64,000 bases of DNA from Acidisarcina sp963790505 (GTDB lineage Bacteria > Acidobacteriota > Terriglobia > Terriglobales > Acidobacteriaceae). Location of the stretch: assembly GCA_963790505.1 (NCBI GenBank), contig CAWBOT010000004.1, forward strand, positions 1,302,001 through 1,366,000. The letters run 5' to 3'. The notes below the pieces were generated by a model. The model ran no database searches and was not told the origin of the DNA. It was given only the letters and a program-made list of their open reading frames with translations. The position numbers were made by a program, and so were the translations under genes. How positions within the stretch are numbered: the first letter of the stretch is position 1; each line of letters begins with the position of its first letter. Of this stretch, positions 1 to 9,300 are shown in pieces.

Positions 1-1088
1 AGAATGTCCCTGCCCATCAGCGGGTTGGAGCGCTGGCTGGCGTCGAGCAGGTCGGAAAAAAATCCAACGATAAAGCGGCTGGAGGCGTCATTGCCCAGGA
101 TGTGCAGCACTTCGTCGGGCTTCATCTTGGAGACTGTGTCCGCGGCGACGCTGACTCGGGTGCTCATCGATGAGGTCTTGCCTTTGTTCTGATAGCCCGC
201 CACTCGCAGATAGAGGAAGGCCAGGGAACCAACCAGAACAACCCCAGCCGCAAGCGCGCCGATCAATAGCTTCTTGAACCAGTGCATGCGCAGCCGGAAC
301 TCTCCCAGCCGCGTCCCGATCACCGCGAGCAGCAGCGAAAATGCGAAGACCCTGCGCCCGAACGGAACGATCGCCACCCCCTGAACGAGAGCGCATCCGG
401 CGACTATCCATCGCTTGAGGCCGACGCTGTTCAGGGCGGCGCAGACCGAGTACGCAAAGGCCGGGACGCTCCACCACATGATGAGAGTGGCAGCGGCGCT
501 CACGTGGCCCGTGCCGCTTGACTTGATCCCCATGTAGCCGAGTTGCCCAGTCGCATATCCGAGCACCAGCAGCCCAGCGCTGAGGATCCCGATCGGGACA
601 GCCGAGTCGAATTTCAGGCGAAAATCCCGGCCGAACAGCGGAGTTTCAAAAATCTGCCCGAGCGCCAGCAGCGAGGCCGCTGAAGCCATGCAGGCGGCCA
701 CCGCCCGCGCGAGTGCGGCGGGGTCGCGGGAGAAGAATTCCGCCAGCGTCAGTCCTCCGCGCGGCAGCGTCAGCCAGCTGTTCAGGGTGGCCAGATTGTA
801 GGCGATGAGCAGGGTCATCGCATACAGCGAGGTAAAACGGAGCGGCGTTTCACGGAAGACAATGTCCAGCAGGAGGTAAATGCCTATCACCCCTCCCGCC
901 AGGGTGCCGAAGACGAAGGTCGCATCGGACGGTATCGCCCAGACGGCCGTGGCGCACAACGTAAGCACGACCGGCAAATAGATCAAGTGCATCTGGCTTT
1001 GAGGCGCAAAATCCAATCCCAGTGGACGGCGCCGCACCTGCGGTGCGAATTCGAAGGCGCGCGGACTTAGGGGTTGAAGAGTCGGCAT
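1..1088 (-). CDS. Multi-pass membrane protein of the exopolysaccharide cluster, Wzy/O-antigen-ligase-like (partial, 3' end outside window)
   Basis: An open frame runs without a stop from an ATG at 1088 to the left edge, 362 codons. The translation begins MPTLQPLSPRAFEF and then shows a series of hydrophobic stretches (for example HLIYLPVVLTLCATAVWAI and VFGTLAGGVIGIYLLLDIV) separated by short charged loops. This is the layout of a polytopic inner-membrane protein. It lies 34 bases downstream of a glycosyltransferase on the same strand, in line with the exopolysaccharide operon. A polymerase or ligase of the Wzy/WaaL type is the usual missing partner of a Wza/Wzc pair, and the size and topology fit. 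I see no diagnostic motif, so that role is inferred from context. The C-terminal part lies outside the window. Confidence 0.72.
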   Translation of the reverse strand, partial: MPTLQPLSPRAFEFAPQVRRRPLGLDFAPQSQMHLIYLPVVLTLCATAVWAIPSDATFVFGTLAGGVIGIYLLLDIVFRETPLRFTSLYAMTLLIAYNLATLNSWLTLPRGGLTLAEFFSRDPAALARAVAACMASAASLLALGQIFETPLFGRDFRLKFDSAVPIGILSAGLLVLGYATGQLGYMGIKSSGTGHVSAAATLIMWWSVPAFAYSVCAALNSVGLKRWIVAGCALVQGVAIVPFGRRVFAFSLLLAVIGTRLGEFRLRMHWFKKLLIGALAAGVVLVGSLAFLYLRVAGYQNKGKTSSMSTRVSVAADTVSKMKPDEVLHILGNDASSRFIVGFFSDLLDASQRSNPLMGRDI

Positions 1089-1122
1089 AAGCGGCAGAGG
1101 GACTTGTGGCTCAGCATCAATT

Positions 1123-2214
1123 CTAGCTCCGCGGAGCGTCTGGATTAGCGATTCCGCCCGACGCCGTCTCAAGTGCCGGCGTGGAATTGGAGCGTGAGGC
1201 CGCTTTGAGCACCGATTGAACCACCTGCATATTGCGCCACGGACTCGTCAGATAACGGCGCTGTCCGGCTGCCGCCACTGACCGCCTCCAGGCATCGTCA
1301 CTCAAAAGCGCCAGACACTTCGCCGCGCATTCCTCGGGGCCATCCCAGAAGACCGCTTCGTGGTCCTCTTCATACAACGCGAGGTGCTCGGGCGTCCGCT
1401 GCGCGCACAGTACGCCTCCCAGGGACGGAATCTCCATGCTTCTGGTGGTATGCAGGTCGCGATTGCCCACAGAAAGCAGCCCCAGGCAGACCTTGGCTGC
1501 GCTGATGGCGCTGGCATAACCTTCAACACTCTCCGCATTGGCAGCTCGCCAGTGCGGCCGAAGCAGCGGCCACTCCGCAAGCCGCGGGTAGCCGTTGCCA
1601 TAGATTGTGAGCGGCACGCCGAGCCTGACCAGTTTTGCGAGGAAAGGCCCCCGTTCGGGAAAGGCTGTCCCAACGAAGACCACCTCGGATGCCCACTCCT
1701 CGCGTTCGATGGCGCTGAGCTGCCGCGGACGGTGAGCGACCTCATCGGCAGACATGAAAACACGCAGCACATTCTTCGCGCCGTGGCGATACGCTTCTTG
1801 AACATTGACTTCGCGCACCACCACCATGAGGTCGTAGTGAGACAGCGCCTTGAGGAACTCGCGGTACAACATTCGATCGCGGGGCCCGAACGGGTCGTCA
1901 GTGTTATAGCAGACAACCAGCGACGCGCGCTTCTTCAGATCGTCCACCAGTCGGGCGCTGACCAGGTCGCCGTGGTCGATCCAAACCAGATCGAAGCGGC
2001 CCGGGCCGGTCTGCTCCAGCCACTGCAAGACGCGTCTCCGAATGATCTCGACCAGGCCCAGACTGCCTCCGTACCGCCGCCAGGGGCCGACTGCGGGAGA
2101 GGCGGGTAGCATGGAATAAGGGTCGACCGTGACCACCTTATGACCGAGGCGCAACATCGCCCCTAACCTGTGGCCGCCCGTCCCTGTGTTGACGCCCAGG
2201 TACAGGATATTCAA
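1123..2214 (-). CDS. CgeB/YkvP-like glycosyltransferase
   Basis: This 363-residue protein has no signal peptide. It opens with a Rossmann-type strand and loop (MNILYLGVNTGTGGHRLG) and its C-terminal half resembles the 'glycosyl transferases group 1' domain of CgeB/YkvP proteins: VVFVGTAFPERGPFLAKL, then SAAKVCLGLLSVGNRDLHT, then a segment (RSMEIPSLGGVLCAQRT) and a terminal helix rich in aromatic residues. Such enzymes transfer sugars from nucleotide donors during surface polysaccharide assembly in the cytoplasm. Its ATG overlaps the stop of the upstream glycosyltransferase by four bases, so the two are probably translationally coupled. Donor and acceptor sugars cannot be read from the sequence. 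Confidence 0.8.
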   Translation of the reverse strand: MNILYLGVNTGTGGHRLGAMLRLGHKVVTVDPYSMLPASPAVGPWRRYGGSLGLVEIIRRRVLQWLEQTGPGRFDLVWIDHGDLVSARLVDDLKKRASLVVCYNTDDPFGPRDRMLYREFLKALSHYDLMVVVREVNVQEAYRHGAKNVLRVFMSADEVAHRPRQLSAIEREEWASEVVFVGTAFPERGPFLAKLVRLGVPLTIYGNGYPRLAEWPLLRPHWRAANAESVEGYASAISAAKVCLGLLSVGNRDLHTTRSMEIPSLGGVLCAQRTPEHLALYEEDHEAVFWDGPEECAAKCLALLSDDAWRRSVAAAGQRRYLTSPWRNMQVVQSVLKAASRSNSTPALETASGGIANPDAPRS

Positions 2215-3458
2215 GCGGACCCCTCCGCTCCGGTCGCCGTGGAATGCCCGAGAGGCACGCCGGCGGATGGAACCACCGTACGCAGAGCCTCTCGCAGGCC
2301 AGCCAGGTTACGGTCGAAGCTGCAGCCGTCGATGATGCGCAGGCTCTCTTTGCCCATTCGCTCGAGTTCCGCCGGCGAAGCCAACGCGCGCTCCAGCGCG
2401 GCGGTCAGCGACTGGATCTTTCGGGCTTCGAAGACAAATCCGTTGACCCCATCGAGCACCAGGTCCGGCTGGCATCCGACCTGATCGGAAACGAGGATAG
2501 GGCGCCCCGCATTCATGGCCTCATTCACCACCAGCCCCCACGGCTCATGAATCGATGGCAGGACGAAAAGATCGCAGAGGTCGTAATAGCGGGGAAGCTC
2601 GCTCTGATTGCGAAAGCCCAGCAGCCGGATGGAGTCCTTGTCAGCGGCGAGGCGCTCGACCGCCGGACGTTCCTCTCCGTCGCCGATGATCAACAGATAG
2701 GGAGCTCGACTTCCTGACGTCGAAGTCTTGATGCGCAGAAAAGCCTCGACCAGATCCGGACAGCATTTGCGGGATTGAAATTTGGAAGCGAAGAGGAAGA
2801 CCGGACGTCCTGGCTCCAGCCCGAGCTCGGCGCGCAATTCCTCGCGGTGAGCGGAGGCCTTGCGTGCTTCGCTTTGAAAGAACTCGTTGTCGACGGCGTA
2901 GGGCATGTCGAAGATAGGAAAGTCCTCGCCCATATAGTGCTGCCAATACCGGTGGTTTGCCGTTCCGCAGGCGAGCGCCCCGGCAATACCCTGGCGCAGC
3001 GCGCGAAAAAAAGCGTCCTTGACCGCGAGCTTCAGCGCCGAACGGCCGTGGCTGTAGAGTGTCGACTCGACGCGCATCAAGACGGGAATGCCGAGTATCC
3101 GGCAGGCCAGGAGCGCCTGCAGCGAATTGAAGGAATGGTAGCCATGCAGCCAAACCACATCAAAGCGGTTTCGCTTGAGCAGGCCGAAGATGCCGGAGCT
3201 GATCTGAAGGTGGGGGTGGGCATCCGTGAACAAGCCGGCCGGCAGGAATTCGTACTTGTAACCGTCAAGAAGAGGAACGTCCCAGGCGAGTTTGATTCCA
3301 AAACCCGGATCGATGTGGCCGCGAACGGAAAAGTCGGAAGTGAAGTAAACCGTGAGGTCGATCTCCCGCTGCGCGGCAATGTATCGCAGTAACGGCGCCT
3401 GGTATTGAATCGGATGAGAGACGAAATAGGCCAGCCGGATTTTGCGTGTAGGGTCCAT
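2211..3458 (-). CDS. Family 4 (GT-B) glycosyltransferase
   Basis: The protein has 415 residues and a GT-B fold signature. The N-domain starts IRLAYFVSHPIQYQAPLLRY, typical of WbuB/RfaB-like GT4 enzymes. The C-domain contains VFLFASKFQSRKCCPDLVEAF, the nucleotide-sugar loop, and the acidic retaining-enzyme signature FVLPSIHEPWGLVVNEAMN, in which the two glutamates of the E-x7-E motif are visible. It probably adds one sugar to the lipid-linked repeat unit at the cytoplasmic membrane face. It lies between the Wza-like exporter (29 bases upstream) and the CgeB-like transferase (4-base overlap), inside one operon. The exact sugar is not predictable here. Confidence 0.88.
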   Translation of the reverse strand: MDPTRKIRLAYFVSHPIQYQAPLLRYIAAQREIDLTVYFTSDFSVRGHIDPGFGIKLAWDVPLLDGYKYEFLPAGLFTDAHPHLQISSGIFGLLKRNRFDVVWLHGYHSFNSLQALLACRILGIPVLMRVESTLYSHGRSALKLAVKDAFFRALRQGIAGALACGTANHRYWQHYMGEDFPIFDMPYAVDNEFFQSEARKASAHREELRAELGLEPGRPVFLFASKFQSRKCCPDLVEAFLRIKTSTSGSRAPYLLIIGDGEERPAVERLAADKDSIRLLGFRNQSELPRYYDLCDLFVLPSIHEPWGLVVNEAMNAGRPILVSDQVGCQPDLVLDGVNGFVFEARKIQSLTAALERALASPAELERMGKESLRIIDGCSFDRNLAGLREALRTVVPSAGVPLGHSTATGAEGSA

Positions 3459-3487
3459 ATTTCGATGCCCTGCTGTCGACGGCCGGC

Positions 3488-4507
3488 TTAGCGGTTGCCG
3501 TAGATCGCCAAACCCGTGGTGATGGCGATCGCCGCCTCGATTCCGCGATAGCCGAAGGTCTTCAACTGGCTCGACGGCACCCAGATGATGTCGCCGTCAT
3601 TCAGCTTCAAATCGGCCTGCTCGCCCTTCAACAGCTTGGCCAGGTCGATCACGTACTCCTCGCGGCCTCCGTCGACTTTACGGATCAGCCGGGTCTTGCT
3701 GAGCGATGCGGTCCGGGTGGCGCCGCCCGCCAGGGCCAGCGCCTGCGCGGTCGAGAGACGCGCATTGTTGTCGACCAGGAACCCTCCCGGTTTGCCCACC
3801 TCGCCAACCACGTACACCACACCCGCCTTGGCGACGATGATCGTATCTCCCGAACGTATCTCAGGGTTCTCCTGCATCGAGAGATGGTCGGGAGAGGCCT
3901 GCAAGGCAACCGTCTGGGGATGCTCGGGGTCTTCGCGATGAATAATCGAGACCACTTTGCCGCCCGTCGGCGAGACGCCGCCGGCAATGGCCAGCATGTC
4001 GAGCATCCGGCGCTTGCCCAGGGTTGGATAGACGCCGGGTTGACGGACTTCGCCTGAAACGGTCGCACCTTGCGAGGCATATTCGACGATGAAGATCGTA
4101 ACGTGCGGCTCCAGCAAAAGATTTCTACCGCGAAGCTCGCGTTCGAGCATGCGCGAGGCCTGGTCCGCATTCAGGCCGTTAAAGTCGACGCGCCCCAGGA
4201 CCGGCAGATTCGCGAAGCCATCCTGGGTTACCCGTACATGGCCGGAGAGCTCAGGCGTATCGAAGACCACAACGTCGAGCAGATCGCCCGGGCCGATATC
4301 GATCGCTGGTGAAGAGCGGCTCATCGGCGAAGTGCTCGCCTCCGGTGCCTGGCCGGTAATCTGCGAGTTCGCTTCCTGGGCGCTGGCCGGCCGCACCCAA
4401 ACCGCAGCCGCCAACAGATAGAATGCCGCTGCGGCGAGTGACCAGCCTCGGCTGTATGAGACAGAATGTAAGCCTGCGGAGCGGCAACCGAAGCGGCTAT
4501 TCATCAT
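3488..4507 (-). CDS. Wza-like polysaccharide export outer-membrane protein (Poly_export plus SLBB)
   Basis: This 339-residue protein starts with a Sec signal peptide (hydrophobic LAAAAFYLLAAAVWV followed by PASAQ, probable cut after ASA). It continues with a Poly_export domain (IDIGPGDLLDVVVFDTPELSG, then VTQDGFANLPVLGRVDFNGL) and two SLBB-type beta-grasp segments (ATVSGEVRQPGVYPTLGKR and VYVVGEVGKPGGFLVDN). It should form the outer-membrane or periplasmic export channel for the polymer. No lipobox is visible, unlike E. coli Wza. Its start overlaps the 3' end of the BY-kinase gene by 11 bases, which matches the usual Wza-Wzc pairing and indicates coupled translation. Confidence 0.92.
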   Translation of the reverse strand: MMNSRFGCRSAGLHSVSYSRGWSLAAAAFYLLAAAVWVRPASAQEANSQITGQAPEASTSPMSRSSPAIDIGPGDLLDVVVFDTPELSGHVRVTQDGFANLPVLGRVDFNGLNADQASRMLERELRGRNLLLEPHVTIFIVEYASQGATVSGEVRQPGVYPTLGKRRMLDMLAIAGGVSPTGGKVVSIIHREDPEHPQTVALQASPDHLSMQENPEIRSGDTIIVAKAGVVYVVGEVGKPGGFLVDNNARLSTAQALALAGGATRTASLSKTRLIRKVDGGREEYVIDLAKLLKGEQADLKLNDGDIIWVPSSQLKTFGYRGIEAAIAITTGLAIYGNR

Positions 4508-6758
4508 GGGTCGTCACCCCGTAGCCGCTGCCGTAGTTGCCCGCGTAGTCATAATCGTAGTTCTTCGAGTAGGTGTAGTAGTTTTCGAGCCGCAGATCGA
4601 CGTCATTGACCACGATGCCGATCACCCTGGCGTTGACGCGCCGCAGGAGCGCCCGGATCCGCTGCAGGGCCTTCCTGCGCGTGGTGGCGGCGCGGACGAC
4701 GATGACCGTCGAGTCGGCGAGCGGCGCCAGGCTGAGCGAGTCGGCGACGGGTAGCACTGGCGCGGAGTCCAGGATCACATGATCGAACTCGAGCTTCCAC
4801 TGTTCCATCAGTGTTTCCATATTGTGCGACGCCAGCAGCTCGCCCGGATTGGGGGCAATCGGTCCACGCGGCAGAACCATTAAGTTTGGAAGATCGGGGA
4901 TCGGCGTCTGGTACGCGCTGGCGCCCGCCTCGCGCACCAGGACGGAAGACAGCCCTTCGCGATTCGGAATTCGAAACTTGAGGTGCAGCGTTCCACGGCG
5001 CAAGTCGGTGTCGACCAGCAGCACGCGCGCATCCCGCCGCGCGAACGAGACCGCGAGGTTGGCCGCGATGGTCGACTTGCCTTCACCCGCCAGACTGCTG
5101 GTGATCAGCACCACGCGGCCCTGGTGATCGACCGACGACAGCAGAATGGAGGAGCGCAGAGTTCGAAAGGCCTCGGCGCTAATCGATTGCGGAGCAGTGT
5201 AGGAGACGAGGTCGACGGCGACACTTGCGCCCCCGGTCGACGCTGCCGGCGGGGCTTGCTGCCCGTAGTTGGACTTTGCCGTCTTAGCTCCGCTCGAGAA
5301 GCGGGGAACAACCGCCAGAGAGGGCAGGTTGGCGACCGATTCGGCATCTTCCGAAGTTCGGATCGTGTCGTCCATCGTCTCCAGGAAGATGGCTGAAGCT
5401 ACTCCCAGAAACAGTCCCACCAGGGCGCCGAACCCGTAGTTGTTTCGCTTGACAGGCGCGATCGGAATTGCGGGGATGCCGGCCCGGTCTACCAGATTAA
5501 CGTTGTTGGAGTTCAAGCCGGCCGTGACGCTGGCTTCCTTCAATTTCATCTGCAGCGCATCGTAGAGTTCGGCGGTCGATTCCGCCTCGTGCTTCAGGAT
5601 CTCGTAATCTGCCGAGGAATCGCTGACCCGGAAGGCTTCCTGCTTCACCTGGTCTAGGCGTCCCTGCAGCAGCCCCTGGGTCTTCACCGCGGCGTTATAT
5701 TCTTCCTCGAACCGCTTGAGCAGGTTGGTGATCTCGGTGTCGATGTCCGCCTGCACACCGGCCAGTTGCTTGTTGACCTCGCGCACACGGGGGTAGTCGG
5801 AGCCATACTTGGATTTCAGTTCCGCGGCCTGCACCATCAACTCCGCCTGCTGCGATCGCAGCGCCATCAGGCTCGTGGTCGGCGCGACTGAAACCAGAAG
5901 CTCCGGGTTCCGGGTCTTCGCCAGCCCGTAACGCGCCTCCTTGACGATGCGGTCGGCTTCCGCCTGCAGCAGCTGCTCGTTGACCACTCGCAGGCTGTCG
6001 TTCACCAGGTTTCCACCCTCGGTGTCGATGCCGATCAGGTTGTTGGCCCGCTGATATTGCGCGACTTTGCGCTGTGCATCGGCGGCGCGGGTTTTCAGGT
6101 CGTCCATTTGGCCGTTGAGCCAATTGGCGATGCGTAGCGTGCCTTCGTAGCGGGAACGGAGATCGAGCTCAAGGTATTGGTCCACCACCGCCTGGGCGAT
6201 GAGGCTGGCCTGGACCGGGTCAGGATCACGGTAATGGATCTCCACCAGGTCTGTATTGGGGATCGACATTACCTGAAGATTGGAGCGCAGCTTTCTCTGC
6301 AGGTTCGCGCGCTCTAAAGGGGTAAGTGGCCGCCCGGGGACGTAAGGATGGTCCCCAAAGACATTGGAAAAAGGCTTCTTTGTATATAGATTCTGTGACT
6401 CGAGCACCGCGAAGACCACCGAATCGCTCTGCAGGATGCGTACCTGGGTGAGCAGCCGGTTGGAGCTGTCTTCACCGATCTTGCTTTCCATGATGTCGGA
6501 AATGCCGATGTTGGTCGAGCGGCCGGGATCGATGTCAATGCGGGCCACCGACTCGTAGACAGGCACGGTGAAATGGGTCACGATCGCCGCAGCGAGAATC
6601 CCGAGAACCAGAAAGGTCAGGATCACGAACTGCCGCTTGATCAGGATCTTGCGGAAATCTGCCGGCGATAGAACAAACTCATGGCGCTCGAAGTTCGGCG
6701 CCTGGCCGGTCACCTGCGCACCCTGTTGCCGTTCGGATGCTATATCCGGCGCTTGCAT
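4497..6758 (-). CDS. Polysaccharide co-polymerase with tyrosine autokinase domain (Wzc-type BY-kinase)
   Basis: This 753-residue protein controls polysaccharide chain assembly and export through cycles of tyrosine phosphorylation. A Wzz domain begins near residue 28 and a first membrane helix spans about 43-65. A long coiled-coil periplasmic region (about 210-420) follows, then a second helix at about 441-461. The cytoplasmic kinase has a Walker A loop at 555-563 (SLAGEGKST), a Walker A' motif at 580-586 (VLLVDTD) and a Walker B-like motif at 661-665 (VILDS). The tail carries eight tyrosines between residues 727 and 746, the expected autophosphorylation cluster. It is the first gene of the operon. 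An AAGGAG sequence lies 8 bases before the ATG. No separate phosphatase gene is visible in this window. Confidence 0.94.
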   Translation of the reverse strand: MQAPDIASERQQGAQVTGQAPNFERHEFVLSPADFRKILIKRQFVILTFLVLGILAAAIVTHFTVPVYESVARIDIDPGRSTNIGISDIMESKIGEDSSNRLLTQVRILQSDSVVFAVLESQNLYTKKPFSNVFGDHPYVPGRPLTPLERANLQRKLRSNLQVMSIPNTDLVEIHYRDPDPVQASLIAQAVVDQYLELDLRSRYEGTLRIANWLNGQMDDLKTRAADAQRKVAQYQRANNLIGIDTEGGNLVNDSLRVVNEQLLQAEADRIVKEARYGLAKTRNPELLVSVAPTTSLMALRSQQAELMVQAAELKSKYGSDYPRVREVNKQLAGVQADIDTEITNLLKRFEEEYNAAVKTQGLLQGRLDQVKQEAFRVSDSSADYEILKHEAESTAELYDALQMKLKEASVTAGLNSNNVNLVDRAGIPAIPIAPVKRNNYGFGALVGLFLGVASAIFLETMDDTIRTSEDAESVANLPSLAVVPRFSSGAKTAKSNYGQQAPPAASTGGASVAVDLVSYTAPQSISAEAFRTLRSSILLSSVDHQGRVVLITSSLAGEGKSTIAANLAVSFARRDARVLLVDTDLRRGTLHLKFRIPNREGLSSVLVREAGASAYQTPIPDLPNLMVLPRGPIAPNPGELLASHNMETLMEQWKLEFDHVILDSAPVLPVADSLSLAPLADSTVIVVRAATTRRKALQRIRALLRRVNARVIGIVVNDVDLRLENYYTYSKNYDYDYAGNYGSGYGVTTHDE

Positions 6759-6943
6759 CCAACAGGCTCCTTCGCGATCTTCATTTGGCCTAACAGAAGC
6801 TTTCCCCGGTTTGGCGAGAGACCATCTTGAGCGTTGCAGTGTAGATGGCCCGAAACGGCGGTCTTGCCGAACCTGTCCGTCTGCGAAACTCCCTCTTCTT
6901 TACGCTGCCGGTCGATAGAGTGAGGCTAACACACCCCCCCATT

Positions 6944-6972
6944 ATTATGCGATTTGCGTAGTAACGCAGCAA
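6944..6972 (-). promoter_or_regulatory. Candidate promoter of the exopolysaccharide operon
   Basis: On the minus strand TTGCTG (6967-6972) is separated by exactly 17 bases from CATAAT (6944-6949). This places the transcript start near 6937 and leaves a leader of about 180 bases before the BY-kinase ATG. The -10 box matches consensus at 5 of 6 positions and the -35 box at 3 of 6. A run of seven C (plus strand) lies just downstream of the -10 box. Confidence 0.4.
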
Positions 6973-7045
6973 TTACATCTTCGGTAACGGTGGATGCGGA
7001 ATTCGTTGATTTCAGAAGCGCAAGCCGCACCGGCCTGATGTACGA

Positions 7046-7064
7046 TTAAATCGGTCGCATTTAA
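7046..7064. promoter_or_regulatory. 19-bp inverted repeat upstream of feoAB, candidate metalloregulator operator
   Basis: TTAAAT, seven bases (CGGTCGC), then ATTTAA forms a perfect 6-bp inverted repeat of total length 19, centred about 88 bases before the feoA ATG and next to a TATATT that could be a -10 box. Fur and DtxR family operators are of similar size and sit at this place in feo promoters, but the sequence does not match the classical Fur box, so the assignment to a regulator is inference. Confidence 0.35.
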
Positions 7065-7142
7065 GATATATTAAAGCAGGACGCGTGAGTGACTCCGGGC
7101 TGTTGCCGGGCTCTGTGCAAGTGATCCGAGGCAAGTGAGTTG

Positions 7143-7406
7143 ATGGCGTTAAGCGAGTTGAGCGTCGGTCAGGACGCAGTAGTCTCCCGGCTGGATCTGC
7201 CTGAAGAAGTGCAGCATCACTTGATGCACATGGGGTTTGTGCCCGAGGCAAGAGTGACCGCCTTGCGCCGCGCCCCCGCCGGCGATCCGACCGTCTACGC
7301 GATCGACGGTTTGGAGATTGCCTTGCGCCGCGATACCGCGAGTTCGATCCGTGTCCGTCGCCCGGGAGATACGATGACCGAAGATGCGGTGGAAGGAATG
7401 CGATGA
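7143..7406 (+). CDS. feoA: FeoA, SH3-like partner of the ferrous iron transporter
   Basis: The 87-residue protein has the single SH3-like FeoA domain: LSELSVGQDAVVSRLDLP, then HLMHMGFVPEARVTALRRAP, then a final strand ending ALRRDTASSIRVRRPG. FeoA binds FeoB and is needed for Fe(II) transport. A TTG codon precedes the ATG directly; the ATG at 7143 is the more likely start. The last codon and stop overlap the feoB start (ATGA), which gives translational coupling. The preceding inverted repeat suggests metal-dependent control. Family assignment is secure from the motif pattern and the feoB neighbour. Confidence 0.92.
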   Translation: MALSELSVGQDAVVSRLDLPEEVQHHLMHMGFVPEARVTALRRAPAGDPTVYAIDGLEIALRRDTASSIRVRRPGDTMTEDAVEGMR

Positions 7407-9292
7407 GTTGCTGTACCCCAGTCAGTGTCGAACTCCCCGTCGGTCCGCGAACGCCGGGAAAGATTCGCACCGTCGCCCTGGTCGGGCCTCCCAACTCGGG
7501 CAAATCGACGCTCTTCAACAGGCTCACCGGTTTGCGTCAGAAAGTCGCGAACTATCCCGGGGTCACCGTGGAGCAGCGGACCGGCAAGCTGAGCGGCATC
7601 GGCCGCAGCGACCTTGTCCTCATCGACCTTCCAGGAATCTATAGCCTCAGCTCCTATTCCGAAGACGCGCGCGTCGCGGTCGAAGTGCTGCACGGCAATA
7701 TGCCCGGCACCCCGGTTCCGGACGCGGTCTTACTGGTGCTGGACTCGATGCATCTCAGCCGTCAACTCATGCTCGCCGGCCCGGTGCTCTCCCTTGGCCT
7801 GCCGACGCTCATCCTCCTCAATATGAGCGATGTAATGGAGGCGCGGAGCGGAGAGGTCGACTCGCTGGCGCTGGCCCAGGAACTGGGCGCACCGGTCGCC
7901 AAGATCAGCGCCACCCGCGGCACAGGACTCGATGCGGTCGGCAACTTCCTGGCGCGGAAGAACGCCGAAATCCAGCGGCCCTTACAGCTGCCGATCATGG
8001 GCAACGCCGCCTCGTACCGGCAATGGGCCACCGGCGTCAGCACCCGCACCAAATACAAGGCGCCGCTTTCATCCGAGACGACCCGCAAGCTGGACCGGAT
8101 TCTCCTGCACCGCGTCTGGGGACCGCTGCTTTTTATGGCGGTGGTCGTAACGCTCTTTCAAGCTGTATTTACGCTCGGGCAGCCGCTCAGCGACGGATTT
8201 CAGGCGCTGCTCGACAGTTTCGGTACACATGTGGGCGCTTTGCTGCCCGCGGGCTGGATCCAGTCTCTGCTCGTCGATGGCGTATGGAAAGGCGTCTCGG
8301 CGATCCTGGTCTTTCTGCCGCAGATACTGCTGCTCTTTCTTTTTATAGGGGTACTCGAAGACTCCGGCTATCTGGCCCGCGCCGCGCTGATCGCCGACCG
8401 CGTGATGCGGGCCATAGGCCTGAACGGCAAGGCCTTCATTCCGTTACTTTCGGCCTATGCTTGCGCGGTGCCGGCGATCATGTCGACCCGCACCATTGAA
8501 AACAAGCGCGACCGGATCGCGACCATCCTGGTGACGCCGTTTATGACCTGCTCGGCGCGGATTCCGATCTACCTGCTCATCATCGCGGCCTTCATCCCTA
8601 ATCGGCCATTGCTGGGAGCGTTCTTTGGTTTGCGTGCGGCGGTAATGCTTGGACTCTACCTGCTGGGCTTTGTCGCTGCGCTGGGCACCGCGCGTTTGCT
8701 CAAGTCTTCGATCCTCAAGGCGTCCTCGGCTCCGTTTATTCTCGAACTGCCGCAGTACCGCTTGCCGACCTTGCGCTCTCTGGGCTTGCGCCTGCTCGAC
8801 CGCGCCAGGGTCTTCATCCGCCAGGCGGGAACAGTGATCCTCGCGGTCACGCTCGTGCTTTGGCTGCTCAGCCATATTCCGACTCATGCGGGTTCGTTTC
8901 CGCAATTAGCGGACAGCTTCATTGGCCGGCTGGGATTACTGATCGAACCGCTGATTCGCCCACTGGGCTTCAATTGGAAGATCGGAATTGGCTTGCTGAC
9001 CTCGGTGCTGGCGAGGGAAGTGATCGTTGGGACGCTGGGCACCCTCTATGGGGGCGACCCGGCAACCCACAACATGACGCTGCAGGCGGCCCTGCGTCAC
9101 GATCTGCACCTTGGCGGGGCGATCGCTCTGGTGGTCTACTTCGCCCTGGCCATGCAATGCACTTCGACCCTCGCTGTGGTGAAGCGAGAAACCAACAGCT
9201 GGAAATGGCCGGCAGTGCAGTTCATCTATATGACGGTGCTGGCGTATGTGGCTGCGCTCGCCGCGAACCAGTTGATTATGAGGCTTTTCTAA
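7403..9292 (+). CDS. feoB: FeoB ferrous iron transport GTPase
   Basis: This 629-residue membrane GTPase takes up Fe(II). The N-terminal G domain shows G1 at residues 28-35 (GPPNSGKS), the G2 threonine in NYPGVTVE, G3 (DLPG) and G4 (NMSD). A GDI-like helical segment follows, then the membrane core with FeoB gate motifs, including ALIADRVMRAIGLNGKAFIP, a cysteine in YACAVPAIMSTRTIEN, and LTSVLAREVIVGTLG. The C-terminus ends on a hydrophobic helix. It is somewhat shorter than E. coli FeoB because the C-terminal cytoplasmic extension is absent, as in many bacteria. There is no feoC. The 4-base overlap with feoA indicates an operon. Confidence 0.96.
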   Translation: MSCCTPVSVELPVGPRTPGKIRTVALVGPPNSGKSTLFNRLTGLRQKVANYPGVTVEQRTGKLSGIGRSDLVLIDLPGIYSLSSYSEDARVAVEVLHGNMPGTPVPDAVLLVLDSMHLSRQLMLAGPVLSLGLPTLILLNMSDVMEARSGEVDSLALAQELGAPVAKISATRGTGLDAVGNFLARKNAEIQRPLQLPIMGNAASYRQWATGVSTRTKYKAPLSSETTRKLDRILLHRVWGPLLFMAVVVTLFQAVFTLGQPLSDGFQALLDSFGTHVGALLPAGWIQSLLVDGVWKGVSAILVFLPQILLLFLFIGVLEDSGYLARAALIADRVMRAIGLNGKAFIPLLSAYACAVPAIMSTRTIENKRDRIATILVTPFMTCSARIPIYLLIIAAFIPNRPLLGAFFGLRAAVMLGLYLLGFVAALGTARLLKSSILKASSAPFILELPQYRLPTLRSLGLRLLDRARVFIRQAGTVILAVTLVLWLLSHIPTHAGSFPQLADSFIGRLGLLIEPLIRPLGFNWKIGIGLLTSVLAREVIVGTLGTLYGGDPATHNMTLQAALRHDLHLGGAIALVVYFALAMQCTSTLAVVKRETNSWKWPAVQFIYMTVLAYVAALAANQLIMRLF

Positions 9293-9300
9293 AAACGAGA

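Larger units (their letters stand above)
6759..7142. other. Divergent intergenic region between the exopolysaccharide operon and feoAB
   Basis: These 384 bases hold no convincing gene. They carry the outward promoter for the exopolysaccharide operon on the left and, on the right, an AT-rich stretch with a 6-7-6 inverted repeat (7046-7064) upstream of feoA. Confidence 0.6.

Noticed and set aside
1360..2109. A 249-codon plus-strand frame
   Set aside because: It is the complement of the CgeB-like glycosyltransferase.
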